A stretch of 48,098 nucleotides of DNA from Ralstonia sp. ASV6 (GTDB taxonomy: Bacteria > Pseudomonadota > Gammaproteobacteria > Burkholderiales > Burkholderiaceae). The notes under the pieces were generated by a model. It saw only the letters and a list, made by a program, of their open reading frames with translations, searched no databases and was not told where the DNA came from. The translations under genes were made by a program, and so were the position numbers. The stretch spans positions 1 to 48,098 of the forward strand of contig NZ_JAELUI010000026.1 of assembly GCF_016429285.1 (NCBI RefSeq), read 5' to 3'. Positions 33,521 through 42,145 of this stretch are shown one piece after another. Within the stretch, counting starts at the first letter, position 1; every line of letters starts with the position of its first letter.

Positions 33521-33857
33521 CGTGGTTGTCGGTCACGGACGGGCCGCCGTGACGATATTGATCTACGGACACCATGAGCACTGCAAGCGCCGATGACAAT
33601 GAGAGAGTGTGCTGGCCGGCCTGCAGGAGAACCAAGCATAGGCGTGCGCGATTGACCAAGCAAGGCGCCTGCTCGCCACGTCTGCGTGATGCGCTGCACG
33701 ATCGTTCACACGTTTACGCGCCTTGCCGGGCGACATACGTTTGCCCTCAAAATGCGCGAACGGGTGACAACGATTGCGCTGGCTTGATGTGCGCGCCCTA
33801 GTCTTTTTGCGCTAGGGCATCTGAAGGTGGATCTGCGTCTTGTTGCTGCTGCAGCAA
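33521..33857. other. Intergenic region, no gene recognised
   Basis: 337 bp. A 75-codon plus-strand frame (33574-33801) is Arg/Cys-rich and unconvincing. Only the inverted repeat at 33795-33818 stands out. Confidence 0.5.
33795..33818. terminator. Hairpin downstream of the GNAT gene, possible terminator
   Basis: GCCCTAG (33795-33801) and CTAGGGC (33812-33818), 10-nt loop containing TTTTT. It lies 40 bp past the GNAT stop. No terminal T-run on the minus strand. Confidence 0.3.
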
Positions 33858-34406
33858 TCAACCGTCGACTGGTTGCTCTGGCATTTGCAGATTCAGTTGA
33901 TAGAACGCGGCATCCAGCCAGCGGCCGAACTTGAAGCCGGCCTCTTTGACGGTGCCCGCGTGCACGAACCCCAGGCGGGTGTGCAGACCGATACTCGCCC
34001 CGTTGACCGCATCAATGCAGCCCACCAGCACGTGCACCTGCTTCTCTTTTGCGCGGCGAATCAACTCACGCAGCAACCGCTCGCCAAGCTTGCGGCCACG
34101 GCATGCGTGGTGCACGTACACGCTGTGCTCCACCGTGTACTTATAGGCAGGAAATGCGCGGAACGTGCCCCAACTCGCAAAGCCCAGCAGCTTGCCCGAG
34201 GCATCGACCGCACCCACCACCGGAAAGCCGCCGGCGCGCTTGGCGGCAAACCAGGTCTCCATGGCCTGCGGCGGGCGCGGCACGTAGTCGTACAGCGCTG
34301 TGGAATTGACGATGGCTTCGTTCAGGATTTCAAGAATGGCGGACGCATGCTCGGCCTCGGTGCAGTCGATCAGGCGGATATCGTCATGGAGTGCGGGGGA
34401 AATCAT
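33858..34406 (-). CDS. GNAT N-acetyltransferase (phosphinothricin/methionine-sulfone type)
   Basis: 182 residues from ATG 34406, with GGAGC 5 nt upstream. A single GNAT domain: IRLIDCTEAEHASAILEILNEAIVNSTALYDYVPR at the N-terminus is characteristic of the Pat/YncA (MddA) group. The acetyl-CoA motif is HACRGRKLGERLLRELI, and LHTRLGFVHAGTVKEAGFKFGRWLD closes the fold. Members acetylate the amino group of phosphinothricin, methionine sulfone or similar amino acids, protecting glutamine synthetase. The actual substrate is not deducible. Confidence 0.88.
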   Translation of the reverse strand: MISPALHDDIRLIDCTEAEHASAILEILNEAIVNSTALYDYVPRPPQAMETWFAAKRAGGFPVVGAVDASGKLLGFASWGTFRAFPAYKYTVEHSVYVHHACRGRKLGERLLRELIRRAKEKQVHVLVGCIDAVNGASIGLHTRLGFVHAGTVKEAGFKFGRWLDAAFYQLNLQMPEQPVDG

Positions 34407-34463
34407 TCAAGCTCCGGTGCAGCGTTTGATATTTCCATCTTACTGGATTTTCATTCCATTAAA

Positions 34464-34475
34464 CTGGAATTCCAG
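34464..34475. promoter_or_regulatory. Palindrome between divergent GNAT and SRPBCC genes
   Basis: CTGGAATTCCAG, a perfect 12-bp palindrome in the AT-rich 150-bp divergent region; a looser copy (CTGGATTTTCATTCCA) lies just before it. It is a possible operator for an unlinked regulator. Confidence 0.35.
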
Positions 34476-34556
34476 AACTGGGCGACGCAATAGGCCACCC
34501 CCTGTTTTCGTCGCCGATCACGCGTTCTATGCTGAAACGACAACGGGAGAACGCCC

Positions 34557-35033
34557 ATGCCACAGTCGACCTTTGCCTACGTCACCTATATCCGCACCAC
34601 ACCTGAGAAGCTGTGGCATGCCCTGACCGATGCCGACGCCATGGAGCAGTACTGGTTCGGCATGCGCTGCGAAAGCCAATGGACGGCGGGCGCTTCATGG
34701 GCGCTGGTATCCGGCGATGGTGTGGTCTTCGACGACGGTGAGATCGTCGAGGCCGTGCCGCCCCGTCGTCTGGTGATCCGCTGGCAGCACCAGACCAAAC
34801 CTGAGCTCAAGGCCGAGGGCCCGTCGCTCTGCACGATGGAACTGGAACCCAGCAGCACGGCGATCAAGCTGACACTCACGCACACCATTGAGCGTGCGCC
34901 GTCGAAGCTGATCGACGCCGTGTCGGGCGGCTGGCCAAAGATTCTCTCCAACCTGAAGTCATTGCTGGAGACGGGCGCCATTGCGCTGGAGGAGGCGTAT
35001 CCGTCTCAGAGCGCCCAGCCCCAACAGGCGTGA
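34557..35033 (+). CDS. SRPBCC (AHSA1/START-like) family protein
   Basis: 158 residues from ATG 34557, with GGGAGA 7 nt upstream. AHSA1-type fold: FAYVTYIRTTPEKLWHALTDADAMEQYWFGMRCESQW at the N-terminus, then GEIVEAVPPRRLVIRWQH, and the C-terminal helix GGWPKILSNLKSLLETG. Such proteins have a hydrophobic cavity and often accompany ArsR regulators, but none is present here. The ligand is unknown. It converges on pgaD. Confidence 0.88.
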   Translation: MPQSTFAYVTYIRTTPEKLWHALTDADAMEQYWFGMRCESQWTAGASWALVSGDGVVFDDGEIVEAVPPRRLVIRWQHQTKPELKAEGPSLCTMELEPSSTAIKLTLTHTIERAPSKLIDAVSGGWPKILSNLKSLLETGAIALEEAYPSQSAQPQQA

Positions 35034-35045
35034 CTGACACGTGAT

Positions 35046-35075
35046 AAAAAAACGCGCCTTCCAAGGAAGGGCGCG
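35046..35075 (-). terminator. Intrinsic terminator of the pgaABCD operon
   Basis: CGCGCCTTCC (35053-35062), a 2-nt loop core AA, and GGAAGGGCGCG (35065-35075) with one bulged G. On the minus strand seven T follow (35052-35046). It is 36 bp past the pgaD stop. Confidence 0.85.
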
Positions 35076-35110
35076 CTCATGGCGGATGGCTCCGTTCCCG
35101 GTTCAGGCGA

Positions 35111-36136
35111 TCAGTCTTCGTCTGCAATGACGTTGCCGCGTCGCCCGAAGCCATGCAGTCGGTCGACACGCTCAACACGGTCCAGCGTCGCATACGGGTC
35201 TTCCAGTTGCGCATGTGCGCCGAAGGCGTGCATGCTCGGGTAGCGCTCCAATGTGCGCTCAGAGATACGGCCTGACGCATGCACCGCCGGGCGAGCACGG
35301 CCGTGCACCACCGCCGTCACGCCGCCGTAGTAGCGTGCCAAGCCCGGACGCATCGCAAACGATGCCGGCTCGGGCGGCTCCACCCAATCGTTGCGACCCA
35401 GTTTTCCGCGATAACCGAAGCGATGAAAACCGGCGGCTTCCGCGGTGACGATGTCGGCGGCCGTCATCACGTCGCGCTGCTGCGGTGCAGGTGCAGGCGC
35501 ATGCGATGCGACTTCGGCAACGCGGGCCAGGGAGGGTTCGGCACGATCGGTGCGGTCGGTGACGATCACCGGGCCCGCCGGGAGCATCGGCTCGTCCGGG
35601 TCGTATTCGGGGCTGCGCGTGAACAGCACGGCTGGCGTGGCAGTACCTGCAGGTGCCGGGTGGCCAGTCCACTCCTGCCATGAGCGCACGTGGGTGATGT
35701 CGCCGTCGTCGTCATGGTCAACCACCAGCAGGCGCGTGTTGCTCGGGCGCTGCCAGGCGGTCTGCTTGGCGCGCGATGCAGCCGCGCGAGAGGCGCTGAC
35801 AGCCGCGGCGGACGCTGGCGTTGCAGCTTGCGTACGCGCCATCTTGCGGCGGATGGCGCGGTCCAGCCGCGAGAGGACCATCCACACCACCAGCACGGCG
35901 CCCATGCCGGCAATGATGTGGCTATACATGCGCAGTTGCTCGAACGGTAGACCGCTTGGCCCCACGCTGCTGATGGAGTAGCCCACATACAGCCCCAGCA
36001 GAGCCCAGATCGAGATCACAAGAATCGGCCGGAAGATGCGGAACCACAGCACGTGGTGCAACGTGCCGACGATCCCCTTGTCCGAAAACGACTGCCGGAT
36101 CGAATTGCGAGAGACGTCAATGACGAGTGCGGTCAT
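35111..36136 (-). CDS. pgaD: PgaD-like poly-GlcNAc biosynthesis protein with a long C-terminal extension
   Basis: 341 residues from ATG 36136, overlapping the pgaC stop as ATGA. Two membrane helices (about 35-55 and 70-89) match PgaD, which binds PgaC and c-di-GMP and supports the synthase. Escherichia coli PgaD is about 137 residues; here a cytoplasmic tail of about 250 residues follows the second helix. Only its beginning (TRLLVVDHDDDGDITHV, near 145) resembles the PgaD C-terminus. The rest is Ala/Pro/Arg-rich with isolated ordered patches (AAGFHRFGYRGKLGRNDW, HGRARPAVHASGRISERTLERYPSMHAFG). The gene identity rests on position and topology. The role of the tail is unknown. Confidence 0.82.
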   Translation of the reverse strand: MTALVIDVSRNSIRQSFSDKGIVGTLHHVLWFRIFRPILVISIWALLGLYVGYSISSVGPSGLPFEQLRMYSHIIAGMGAVLVVWMVLSRLDRAIRRKMARTQAATPASAAAVSASRAAASRAKQTAWQRPSNTRLLVVDHDDDGDITHVRSWQEWTGHPAPAGTATPAVLFTRSPEYDPDEPMLPAGPVIVTDRTDRAEPSLARVAEVASHAPAPAPQQRDVMTAADIVTAEAAGFHRFGYRGKLGRNDWVEPPEPASFAMRPGLARYYGGVTAVVHGRARPAVHASGRISERTLERYPSMHAFGAHAQLEDPYATLDRVERVDRLHGFGRRGNVIADED

Positions 36137-37413
36137 GGCGAATTCCCCTGTTGTTGTACGCCCCGGTCGGGGCTGGTCCAGCGTGCGCGAGCACGTGTAC
36201 GCTGGAAGGCGACGGCCGGAAAGCCGACCACCGTGGTGATGAGGTTGAGAATCCAGAACGCCACCGGGTACCAGACGGCATCGACGAAGTAGCCCAGGAT
36301 GCCGTCGTCGTAGCGGCGGTCGATAAAGCAGCCGATCAGCAACTGCAGCACGCACGTGATGAACAGCAGCGTGCCGTGCCAGCGCGGGAAGGCCTCCATG
36401 CGCCATTCGGGTGGCATGTCGATAAAGAAGCCAAGCACCGACCACGAAATAACGATCAGCATGCTGTACGCCCACACGACCGACAGCGCGTATTCAAAGA
36501 AGATCGGCCACATCATCGATTGCCGCAGGCTCAACATGGCCGGCGCGTACTTGATGAGCGCCTGGATGCCGCCCTTGGCCCAGCGCAGCCGCTGCTTGTA
36601 CAGGCCGCGGAAGGTCTCGGGCATCAGAATCCACGACAGCGCGCGCGGCTCGTAACGGATGATCCATCCGCCCACCTGCAGCTTCCAGCTGATGTCGATG
36701 TCTTCCGTGAGCATGTCGTTGCTCCAGTAGCCCACCTCTTCCAGCGCGTGCTTGCGGAACATCACGACCACGCCCGACACCGTCAGCAAGCGCCCATAGA
36801 TCTGCTGCGTACGCTTGATGAGCCCCACGATCGACGAGAATTCGCCCACCTGCATGCGCCCCAGCAGCGTGGAACGCGTGCGGATGCGCGGGTTGCCCGT
36901 CACCGCCCCGATGGTCGGGTTCTCCATCAGGTGGCGGATCATCCAGGCAATGGCGTCCACGTCGAGGATGGAGTCGCCGTCGATGCACATCAGGTACTCG
37001 GCGTCCGTCACCTGCGCGGCGGTGGTCAGCCCAATCGCCTTGCCTTGGTTCGACGACTGATGAATCACCAACAGTTGCGGGTACTGCGCGGCGAGTTCGT
37101 TCAGGCGCTCGCCGGTGCGGTCGGAGCTGCCGTCGTTGACGGCGATGATGTCGAAGTTCGGATACCGCATGCGGGCGAGGTGGCTGATCACCTCGCGCAC
37201 GTTGGCCTCCTCGTTGTAGCAGGGCACGATGATCGACACCTTCGGGTAGCGCTTCACGCCCAGCAGCGCCAGTGGATGCTGCACGCGCGCGGTGCCGCGC
37301 TCCAACAGGAAGTAATGCAGCAGCCCCCCGATCATCCAGAAGTACGACATGAAGAACGGGTAGTAGAAGACGAAGCCGGATACCCAGCGCTTGGCGATCA
37401 GCAAGTCCACCAT
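36133..37413 (-). CDS. pgaC: Poly-beta-1,6-N-acetylglucosamine synthase PgaC/HmsR
   Basis: 426 residues from ATG 37413, with GGAGG 6 nt upstream. A membrane GT2 glycosyltransferase: an N-terminal helix (15-37), then VSIIVPCYNEE (UDP binding), NDGSSD (93-98), DGDS (Asp145/Asp147), the acceptor motif TEDID (catalytic Asp238) and QRLRW (Gln274, Arg277, Trp278), followed by three or more C-terminal helices. It polymerises UDP-GlcNAc and exports the chain with PgaD. The start is one base after the pgaB stop and the stop overlaps the pgaD start, so it is tightly coupled. Confidence 0.95.
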   Translation of the reverse strand: MVDLLIAKRWVSGFVFYYPFFMSYFWMIGGLLHYFLLERGTARVQHPLALLGVKRYPKVSIIVPCYNEEANVREVISHLARMRYPNFDIIAVNDGSSDRTGERLNELAAQYPQLLVIHQSSNQGKAIGLTTAAQVTDAEYLMCIDGDSILDVDAIAWMIRHLMENPTIGAVTGNPRIRTRSTLLGRMQVGEFSSIVGLIKRTQQIYGRLLTVSGVVVMFRKHALEEVGYWSNDMLTEDIDISWKLQVGGWIIRYEPRALSWILMPETFRGLYKQRLRWAKGGIQALIKYAPAMLSLRQSMMWPIFFEYALSVVWAYSMLIVISWSVLGFFIDMPPEWRMEAFPRWHGTLLFITCVLQLLIGCFIDRRYDDGILGYFVDAVWYPVAFWILNLITTVVGFPAVAFQRTRARARWTSPDRGVQQQGNSP

Positions 37414-37414
37414 G

Positions 37415-39643
37415 TCAGCCTCCGGCCTTGTTGTTGGCTGCGCGATTGACCGATGCCGTGCCTTCTGCCACCGCTTCGGTCGCGACCGGGCTCTTGGGCG
37501 CCGGCGCTGCCGGTGTGGCCTGGGCACGCGGTGGCTGCGTCTTCGGCAACGCACCATTGATCTTCTCGGCGCTGGGCGGCGCGCTGCGCGTTTCGATATA
37601 GCTCTTGAGCGACATCACATCACGCAGCACCTCGGTGTCGGGCCGCCCGGCAATGAAGTCGTCCGGGTAGTAACCGTAGTTGAGGGCGCCGGCGGCGCGC
37701 AAACGGCTCATCTGGTCACGCAGCTCGGCAGTCGGAATCGGCTTGTCCTTGTTGCGCCAGTCCACGGCTTGCAGCTCAAAGATGGTCTTGCGCAAGCCAT
37801 CCTTGTGCTTAGCCACAGCCGCCGTCAGCCTCTTCATCCAGTCCTTCGGGTCGCGCGCCTCTTCCATGTAGGGCATGGCTTCCAGCGCAACGTAGTCGTA
37901 GGCCCGCAGGAAGTCGTCATAGTTCTGTGCCGTCCAGGCCTCGGCCTTCGGGTCAAGCACGGGGCCGGCGAAGATATTGCGCGCGGTCAGCATGTCGCGG
38001 CCGTTCTGATAGCCCTGCACCGTGGAGATCAGCTCGTGCGAGAAGGCAATGAGCGCAGCGGTCTTGCCGCGTGTCCACTTCTGCATCAGTTCCGGCGACT
38101 GGCGGATCTGGTTGATGTCCCCTGGCAGACCCATGGCCTGGTAGGCCTTGAGTGCGGCCGGGCTGGCGTCTTCGTAGTCGTCGAGCACACCGTCATCGTG
38201 GAAGAGGATGCCGTCGATGATGGCGTTCTTGGCCAAGTCCTCGTAGATGTCACTGATCATCTTGCGTGCTTCCGGATCAAACGGCGACAGGCGCGGGGGC
38301 TTGACCGCTCCCGGCTTCTGCGGTGCGCCGGGCAAGGTCTGCACGAGGTGCGTGGCGGCCGGGTTATTGGCCGGCAGCTTGAACGACAGCATTGGCAGCC
38401 AGGCGTACACCTCCACCTTGGCACGCGTCTTCAATTGCCACGACACGCGCGAGAAGAGGTCGGCACGCATCGGCATATGGCGGTTCGGGAAGTACACGGA
38501 CTCCACGGCGCCGTTGCCCTTTGGATCTGCATAGGCCTGCAGATAGACCACCCGCGGCGCCAGGTCCTTGATGCGGTCGATCAGCTTGCCGAGGTTGGCT
38601 TCCTGCTGCTTCGGGTCGGGGTCGTAGATGTAGTCCATGTCGACCTGCACGACGCGCTGCACGGGGTTGATCTCGCCGTGGTGGGTCGCCGGCTCACGCA
38701 GCGATCGCTCCAGGCTGCCGGTCTCGGTGTCGTAGCCCATCAGGCTGCGGCGGATAGCGGTGAGCGGCACGTCCGGCGTGTTGGGGCCGGGCTCCAGCGT
38801 GAGCATGTACTTCAGGCCCGCGTTGGCTGCCTCCTGGTCAAGGATCACGTTGTGCGCGCCGTACGGCCACACCACGGTCTGCACCTTGGCGCCGACGTTT
38901 TTCTGGATGATGTCGATGCTGCGCTGCAGATCATCGCGCACGCGCTTGCGATACTCGTCGTCAGTCTCATACCGGCCCATCTTCGGCAGATATTCGTGCG
39001 TACTGGCGGCCGGCAATTCGTTGCCCTGCGGGTTGCCCAGAATGCCGTGGTGCATGTCGTGCGTGTGGGTAGCGAATTCCGCCAGGCCCGAGGCCTGCAT
39101 CTCTCGGATCTGGTTCCAGTTCATGAAGAAATCGCGGTCGACGATCTGCTTGTCCGACAGCTTGATCTTGGCGCCCGGGGGCGCGTTGGTCCACTCCGTC
39201 ACCAGCCCGAACACGGCTGGAAAGCGGAACTGCTTGAGCAGCGGGAAGACCTTCGCGTAGTGGCTTTCGTAGCCATCATCAAAGGTCAGCAGCACCGGCC
39301 GCTTGGGCAACGGCTTGCCGCCCTTGCGTGCCTCGTCAATCTGCGCCAGCGTCACCGGGTGATAGCCGTTGGCCTGCAGCCAGCTGAACATGTTGGTGAG
39401 CGCCTTGGTGTCGATGGCAAACGCATCGGGCAGCGTCTCGAAGCTGGCGCGCAGGTTGTCGCGAATGTCGTGGAAGCACAGCACGCGGAACGTCTTGCCG
39501 TCGTCCGGGTCGGGCTTGGGCAGGAAGTCCACCTGCAGGGCGGCGGCCGGACGGGCGGCAGCGACCAGCGTCATCGCCGCAACCAAGACCATCCAGCCGA
39601 AGAATCGTCGCAATGACGTTTGTCGGAGAGCTTGCATGGGCAT
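37415..39643 (-). CDS. pgaB: Poly-GlcNAc N-deacetylase PgaB/HmsF
   Basis: 742 residues from ATG 39643 (TGATG overlap with the pgaA stop; ATG 39637 also possible). N-terminal carbohydrate esterase 4 domain: LCFHDI (56-60), VLLTFDDGY with Asp122/Asp123, and HTHDMHH with His193/His198 binding the metal; TVVWPYGAHN follows. The C-terminal domain (about 330-680) is the glycoside-hydrolase-like, PNAG-binding part with ILFHDDGVLDDYED. It partly deacetylates the polymer in the periplasm for export through PgaA. The signal peptide (about 12-36) ends PAAALQ with no lipobox Cys, unlike the E. coli lipoprotein. A Pro/Ala-rich tail of about 50 residues ends the protein. Confidence 0.94.
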   Translation of the reverse strand: MPMQALRQTSLRRFFGWMVLVAAMTLVAAARPAAALQVDFLPKPDPDDGKTFRVLCFHDIRDNLRASFETLPDAFAIDTKALTNMFSWLQANGYHPVTLAQIDEARKGGKPLPKRPVLLTFDDGYESHYAKVFPLLKQFRFPAVFGLVTEWTNAPPGAKIKLSDKQIVDRDFFMNWNQIREMQASGLAEFATHTHDMHHGILGNPQGNELPAASTHEYLPKMGRYETDDEYRKRVRDDLQRSIDIIQKNVGAKVQTVVWPYGAHNVILDQEAANAGLKYMLTLEPGPNTPDVPLTAIRRSLMGYDTETGSLERSLREPATHHGEINPVQRVVQVDMDYIYDPDPKQQEANLGKLIDRIKDLAPRVVYLQAYADPKGNGAVESVYFPNRHMPMRADLFSRVSWQLKTRAKVEVYAWLPMLSFKLPANNPAATHLVQTLPGAPQKPGAVKPPRLSPFDPEARKMISDIYEDLAKNAIIDGILFHDDGVLDDYEDASPAALKAYQAMGLPGDINQIRQSPELMQKWTRGKTAALIAFSHELISTVQGYQNGRDMLTARNIFAGPVLDPKAEAWTAQNYDDFLRAYDYVALEAMPYMEEARDPKDWMKRLTAAVAKHKDGLRKTIFELQAVDWRNKDKPIPTAELRDQMSRLRAAGALNYGYYPDDFIAGRPDTEVLRDVMSLKSYIETRSAPPSAEKINGALPKTQPPRAQATPAAPAPKSPVATEAVAEGTASVNRAANNKAGG

Positions 39644-42057
39644 CAAAGAGGAATGTTGAGGTTCAGGTACAGGAACTTGCGGTTCTCGGGCTGGCCGTCA
39701 TAGCGATGGCGCCCGTAACCGATGCCGTACGAGATCTGCGTCTTGCGGTTGATCTGCCAGACGTGCTCCAGCCGCGCTTCATACATGGGGCTGGTGCCGA
39801 ACGACTGCTCGTTGTACATGCCGCCGGTCAGGTACACACGCTGCGTAAAGGACTTGTCGGCATAACGCCATGGCGTCCATGACCAGATGGCGGTAGCCGT
39901 GCCGCTGTAGTCGCGCGATGGGCTGAAGTAGTTCAGGTTTGTCATCGTGCTGCTGCTCGTGTCGGCACCAAACAGCACGCCCACGGTATGGCGCGGCGAG
40001 GTGAACACCTGCTGATAGAGGTTGGCAGCCCAGCGCTGGCGCAGGTTGTCGTCGGAATAGCGCGACACGCCGTACGTCAACGATGCGTAGCGCGTTTCAT
40101 CCCAGGTGTAGCGCACATTGCCGCTCACGGTCTTGCCGGTCACGCCCACCTGGTACGCCTTGTACGGCACCTCCAGGTCATCGGTGGTGACCAGGCCCGA
40201 TACCTTCCAGTGGTCGCTCGGCATCCAGGTGGCGTCGAGAGTGCCGCCCGTCTTGCCGGCCGCACCCACCGATTGGTGCACCTCGCCGTTCACCTCGACG
40301 CCGGTGTCGAACCACTGCACGCCCGCGCCATTGCGCACGCGGCTTTGCGATGCACCATCAAACTGCGCCTTGCCCACAAAGCTGTCGAAGAACAGGCGGT
40401 AGTGGTCGGCAAACGGGCTACTGTAAATCTTGGTATCGACCCCGTACTCGTTGTTGGCAAAGACGGAATTACCCTTGTCGGCCGTGGACTGGATGATGAG
40501 TTGCGGGCTCTGGTAGACATCCAGGTCCTTGTTCAGCGCATTGATCGAGCCGTTCTCCGGAAAGCGCTCGCCCAGCCCGTTGGCGACATCCTTGGCGGTC
40601 TTGAGGTCATCCACCGCAAGCGATGCGCGCCCATAACCCGAGACCACGCTCAGATCGTCCGGGTGCTCCGCCAGCGCAGTCTTGTACATCTCGCGCGAGC
40701 GGTAGGGCTCGGCCTGCACCATCGCACCATCGGCACGTGCACTCACCAGCGAAGCGGAGAACGGCGCCTCGTGCCGCCACTTGTCCATCTCGGCAATGCC
40801 CTGGTGCGTGCGGCCAGTCAGCACCAGGTATTGCGCTTCCAGGCGCTTGACGCGCGAGTAGTCCGGGTTGGGCGTGCCGGCTTCCGGTGCCAGGCGCACG
40901 TACTCGGGGTTGTCGGCCTTCATCTTGTCGAGCAGTGCACGAGCCTCTTCAAAGCGCCCCGTATCCAGCAGCGCGTAGAACAGGCCTTCCTGCACGTCAC
41001 CGGTCTCGATCTCACCCGGGCCGGCGTCTCTCAACGCCTGCGCGTAGGCAGCAGCAGCCTTGTCCGGCGTATCGAGATAGGCGTAGGCATCGCCCGCGGC
41101 CACGCGCGTGTAGGCGGGCACCTTGCCAGCCGGCGACATCGCTTCGTAGCGCTTGACGGCATCCTTCATGCGCCCGCGCGAAGCCAGCGCAACCACTTCG
41201 TCAGCGACGATCTCCTGGCGGAACTCGGCGTTCTCCTTCGTATCGGGCACCTTCTTGATCAGCGCCTCGATCTCGGCCACCGCCTGGTCGATGATGACGA
41301 AGCGCTCAGGCCCCTGGATGGACTTCAACTGCTGCCGGCCCCACCGGATGCGCTGCGCGGCGGCCGCATGATCGACATGCCAGGACTCGGCTTCCGTGAA
41401 CCAGTCCGGGTGCTCACGCAAGTGTTCCTGCGCCAGCGTGGCCGCACCTTCGCGCGACTCGCGCTGGACTTCGTTGCGGAATGCCTCGCGGTCGGTCGGC
41501 ATCGGGCCTGCGGGAGCATTCTCAGGCTGGTTGGCGGTGGCGTGGGTGGCCGCAGCGTTGGCCGCTTCAGGAGACACCTGCAGCGGCTCCAGCGCACCCG
41601 GGCCCTGGGCGCTGGGGCCTGCAGGCATGGCCGGCGTGGGCGGTGCAGCGTCGGGCGACGGTGTACCCGGCGGCAGGATGACCGTGGGCGACGGCGGTGG
41701 CGCAAACGACGGTGCCTGCGCAGGCACCGCCGGCATCGCGGAGGTGGCATCAGCCGGAGCAGGCTGCTGCGCCTGCGCCACCAGCCTTGCGTTGGCGGGC
41801 GAAGCCGGCAGGCCGCTCGATCCGGTCGGCGCCGTAGCTGCCGTGGTGCTGCCATTCAACTCAGCGAGTTCCGCATTGATCAGATTGCGCGTCGCGATGC
41901 TCGATGCCTCGCTTGTTGTGGCTGCAGCCTGCGCAACCATCGGCGCACTGCCGACCAGCACGACCGTGGCTGCGGCAATCGCACACCGGCGCGGGTGCCA
42001 GGCCGGGGCCGTACTGGCGCACGGCTGGCCGGAGAGCGTTGGCTCGAAGGTGTTCAT
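39643..42057 (-). CDS. pgaA: Poly-GlcNAc export porin PgaA/HmsH
   Basis: 804 residues from ATG 42057. Signal peptide about 20-45 (IAAATVVLVGSAPMVAQAA), then a Pro/Ala-rich low-complexity linker (about 70-185). A periplasmic TPR superhelix follows (about 190-500; for example VPAYTRVAAGDAYAYLDTPDKAAAAYAQAL, GDVQEGLFYALLDTGRFEEARALL). The C-terminal outer-membrane beta-barrel covers about 530-804, ending in the strand KFLYLNLNIPL. PgaA exports the deacetylated polymer. First gene of pgaABCD; 88 bp separate it from the regulator upstream, on the same strand. The long linker between signal peptide and TPR domain is more extended than in E. coli. Confidence 0.93.
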   Translation of the reverse strand: MNTFEPTLSGQPCASTAPAWHPRRCAIAAATVVLVGSAPMVAQAAATTSEASSIATRNLINAELAELNGSTTAATAPTGSSGLPASPANARLVAQAQQPAPADATSAMPAVPAQAPSFAPPPSPTVILPPGTPSPDAAPPTPAMPAGPSAQGPGALEPLQVSPEAANAAATHATANQPENAPAGPMPTDREAFRNEVQRESREGAATLAQEHLREHPDWFTEAESWHVDHAAAAQRIRWGRQQLKSIQGPERFVIIDQAVAEIEALIKKVPDTKENAEFRQEIVADEVVALASRGRMKDAVKRYEAMSPAGKVPAYTRVAAGDAYAYLDTPDKAAAAYAQALRDAGPGEIETGDVQEGLFYALLDTGRFEEARALLDKMKADNPEYVRLAPEAGTPNPDYSRVKRLEAQYLVLTGRTHQGIAEMDKWRHEAPFSASLVSARADGAMVQAEPYRSREMYKTALAEHPDDLSVVSGYGRASLAVDDLKTAKDVANGLGERFPENGSINALNKDLDVYQSPQLIIQSTADKGNSVFANNEYGVDTKIYSSPFADHYRLFFDSFVGKAQFDGASQSRVRNGAGVQWFDTGVEVNGEVHQSVGAAGKTGGTLDATWMPSDHWKVSGLVTTDDLEVPYKAYQVGVTGKTVSGNVRYTWDETRYASLTYGVSRYSDDNLRQRWAANLYQQVFTSPRHTVGVLFGADTSSSTMTNLNYFSPSRDYSGTATAIWSWTPWRYADKSFTQRVYLTGGMYNEQSFGTSPMYEARLEHVWQINRKTQISYGIGYGRHRYDGQPENRKFLYLNLNIPL

Positions 42058-42145
42058 GTTGTTTTGGTGTCCGTTAAGCGCCGCGCACGTGCGTGCATGC
42101 GTCGGCCGCGTGATGTGGGGATCGGACCCGGCAGACCAGAGCGCC

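Noticed and set aside
37391-39616. 741-codon plus-strand frame opposite pgaB
   Set aside because: It is His/Val/Arg/Gln-rich with no recognisable domain and lies wholly antisense to a well-supported pgaB; high GC content makes such frames common.
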